In this document: positions 63,801 through 64,000 of the stretch, piece after piece
Numbering within the stretch: the stretch's first letter is position 1
Layout of the letters: every line of letters starts with the position of its first letter
Origin: Glaciihabitans arcticus
GTDB lineage: Bacteria > Actinomycetota > Actinomycetes > Actinomycetales > Microbacteriaceae
DNA length: 64,000 nt
Direction: 5' to 3'
NCBI RefSeq assembly: GCF_004310685.1
Contig: NZ_SISG01000001.1
Coordinates: 1,488,001-1,552,000, forward strand
Notes under the pieces: generated by a model
Told to the model about the DNA's origin: nothing
Databases searched by the model: none
What the model saw: only the letters and a program-made list of their open reading frames with translations
Position numbers and translations under genes: made by a program

Positions 63801-64000
63801 GCGCGGTCTTCGTTGTTGGAGGAGCTGCTTTCGTCTTGGCTGCAGGGAATGTAGGAGCGTTCGACGTACCCGGTCGTTATGTCGAACCCTTCGCCGATCG
63901 GGCCGGATTGGTTGTTGGTGGACGCTACTTTGCCGTCGGAGCTGGCCGACGAGTACGAGATGGAGAGCTCTGGTGTTGGGCCTGCAGCGACCGGCGGAAC
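57830..64000 (-). CDS. RHS-repeat polymorphic toxin with Hint domain and colicin-D-like C-terminus (5' truncated by window)
   Basis: 2056 codons to the window edge, so the N-terminus is missing; an internal ATG at 63760 is not the start because LSISYSSASSDGKVAS is upstream. SpvB/RHS repeats with many YDxxGR segments run to an RHS core at about residue 1660 (GLSLLGARFYDQTVGRFIS, DPLLDP, NPMTWADPTG). A Gly/Ala-rich membrane-like stretch, a Hint domain (CSFTGATTVLMADAS ... DHPFWS ... LVHNTC) and a last ~100 residues like colicin D follow (KFKHAADFGVEGNYN, HYLDPASGLNVVT, GWRLSPGQL). Colicin D cleaves tRNA(Arg) anticodon loops. Confidence 0.88.
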   Translation of the reverse strand, partial: VPPVAAGPTPELSISYSSASSDGKVASTNNQSGPIGEGFDITTGYVERSYIPCSQDESSSSNNEDRASGDLCWGPKNATLMFNGSAVELIQDDAGFWKSKSDDGSRVEKLTGSWNGGQKNEYWKVTTTDGIQYFFGRGKVSASSEALNSAWTVPVYGNNSTEACYHPTADGGFKDSRCTQVWRWNLEYVLDPLGNTMTYHYAKETNEYVYDPSHNTFDGPDDNLDTVSYVSGGRLTRIDYGTRTDDAATVEAPARVTFTSLPRCITNINDPDSFCTSGQTDTESHKWPDTPIDQICNSTDPCTNFSPAFFDRYRLAKISTSTYGDSAYQPVDSWTIQQEFVGQGDSGGIAQATGVMLKTKAIIQTGHAGTATLTDDLSLPANEFSYTFLPNRVDSGTDGQPPLVRPRVTSIRTESGGSVNVNYKTDCTATDNPKTNEVLPQNNDRLCYPVRYYPNDNEIPVTDYFHKYVVDTTVESGAPPTGGAAGELITGSLEKLTTYEYGGGAAWRKPTGAMVKPKEVTYSDFRGFANVTTILGSGDESSTTRSSYYRGLGTTLTSGPGTGPITANDHQRFQGQVFEVVEFNDGIAISRTVTKNDAPVEVAKDSDLLRAFRAASSTTYGFTFDAAGTLEHSTKTSTKFNSYSQPVEVSDDGDATPTSDDICTTITYAHEGAGSPLASKYLVSLPARTDVVAKTCGVTPQLPADLISSDTATYSETGLTLVAQRIDPTDGVGYIPVQTTLSYDARGRPLEVEDAEGRKSTVAYAHSSGGLLASMTSTTPDPDETGPLAGFTSTTTFNPQTGLVLSTTDLNGLVTSGTYDALGRLLTATYPQHQSNSPNAKPSVQYEYKVRANGLNSVTTRTLGADGTTQHVSVSLYDGLLRPFQTQSESLDAGNQDNADANARGRNVAHVYYDSAGNVAKETGIWKATGAPTDTAIVPIAVPPSLTTYEYDSAGRVTDQVFWVGTESNPSNEKWRTITAYDGATTIQVPPLGGVPQATISNARGRVVELREYLRNSSATSPAVTVSAVRSLPHQSTRYTYDVAGQRTQMRDVANNLWTYAYDKGGRQISATDPDAGTSTTTYDVADKVVTRTNGAGETLFYKYDSLGRTTELRDDSASGGLRAAWAYDTARFPGPDAQSQGAAVLGQLASATRFDAGNAYATSVPSYDTAYRPLSTTVTLPDIPEFDALATAPATEAPSFTTAYTYTPDGQVKSISLPAVKSANGGTVLGREIVTTSFDTASMPAWMSGGFGWGTYVARSLFDDKGRPTFADLGNTYGTYLTTDYEEGTNRLSALTLEREGFERKAVDIKYKYDNAGNVTSAQDQPTATGLDNQAHQDNQCFRYDELRRLKTAWTAGEGNCNDSQASVETANVGGVAPFWTYYTYDVMGNRTSMMEHAVAGSATKATAYTHGSNGAGPHQLTSMTETANGSTQSTGFQYDAAGNRVAKIIDGQTEPFAWDAEGELTGAGEDSNLYDASGDRLIRRDGAGLTVYLPGGQELVINGDDVSASRYYSFAGSTVAVRNGSGLGAVTSLMSDNHGSVVAMVPNTHWTASSITRVYSDPFGAVRGNSDVGAVGDRRFLGAVMDAGSGLSLLGARFYDQTVGRFISVDPLLDPALPAQFNAYVYSGNNPMTWADPTGESWNSFWGGVGKGLKHAWGATKSFVKKYQAEIVGGIVGVAVFAVCTGGTLGAGAIGCAVAAGAAGSAVTSLWKTQVSKTEKFSWSNLARDTVVGGAIGGLTGGAGAVLGAVVRTAMASPAGMAAKAALTSAAKTVMSKVGSAFSSTVRSGSKPAASGSSSGAGAAASNGAKTAAGACSFTGATTVLMADASAKAISDVKVGDLVVASDPESGEQEAKAVIAVYSHVDNVVDLEIDGEIISTTEDHPFWSVTDQRFERADDLAIGELVLNADGAALRVDGLRGTGSRRALAFNLSIEGIHTYHVGESRVLVHNTCTVLLQTRAQLQSKFKHAADFGVEGNYNSTNAGQFSAALNQHINSSGTRAIVGTYRNQPVIHYLDPASGLNVVTRGGAFISGWRLSPGQLANVLKHGGLGGG

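Overview
The window is high-GC DNA (about two thirds G+C by eye). Genes are densely packed, with many 4-nt ATGA/GTGA overlaps and frequent GTG starts. Many genes have a -10-like hexamer exactly six bases before the start codon and no Shine-Dalgarno, which points to leaderless mRNAs. Together with the actinobacterial families present (DrrC-like UvrA, PadR/DUF1700 modules, tad pilus genes, CGNR regulator, META lipoproteins, and the 'GGTTGAGTAGG...CGTATCGAAACC' palindromic repeats), this suggests an actinobacterium, most likely Microbacteriaceae. The family assignment is inference; no rRNA is present.

Layout. 0-9 kb: the end of an acetyl-xylan-esterase-type hydrolase, a DrrC/UvrA-like ABC ATPase coupled to a GyrI-like protein, acetyl-CoA synthetase, MATE and MFS exporters and a lipoprotein. 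9-14 kb: a PadR-controlled set of membrane proteins with an operator lying over the promoter. 14-20 kb: small housekeeping and RNA-related genes, including an NYN-LOTUS protein and two cold-shock/DUF1294 proteins flanking a DUF2834 gene, plus an orphan barstar-like protein. 20-27 kb: a secreted GH43 glycosidase, then a lower-GC stretch with a DUF6994-like gene, a NERD-UvrD helicase and a PD-(D/E)XK-like protein. 27-35 kb: a quinone oxidoreductase/TetR divergon with two operator palindromes, and gatB separated from gatCA by three unrelated genes and a repeat cluster. 35-44.5 kb: two pairs of paralogous lipoproteins, an MFS exporter and a 1625-residue SdrD-B/DUF11 surface protein. 44.5-50.5 kb: a tad (Flp pilus) locus interrupted in at least two places.

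The most unusual part is 47.3-64 kb. The tadA ATPase gene is cut at its 5' end next to an AT-rich junction and a three-gene recombinase element: a tyrosine recombinase, a small HTH protein, and a 664-residue protein with twelve CxxC pairs and a degenerate recombinase-like C-terminus. Beyond it lies a graveyard of small immunity-like genes and toxin fragments: a SHOCT remnant, a gene with a nonsense codon at position 5, an orphan Hint domain, and a frameshifted toxin tail. It leads to a very large RHS protein (continuing past the window edge) with a Hint domain and a colicin-D-like C-terminal toxin, whose gene overlaps a 78-residue putative immunity gene. Inside the tad locus another small gene sits between tadC and a second, diverged copy of the tadC tail. 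The likely story is repeated acquisition and decay of toxin/immunity cassettes beside a disrupted pilus operon.
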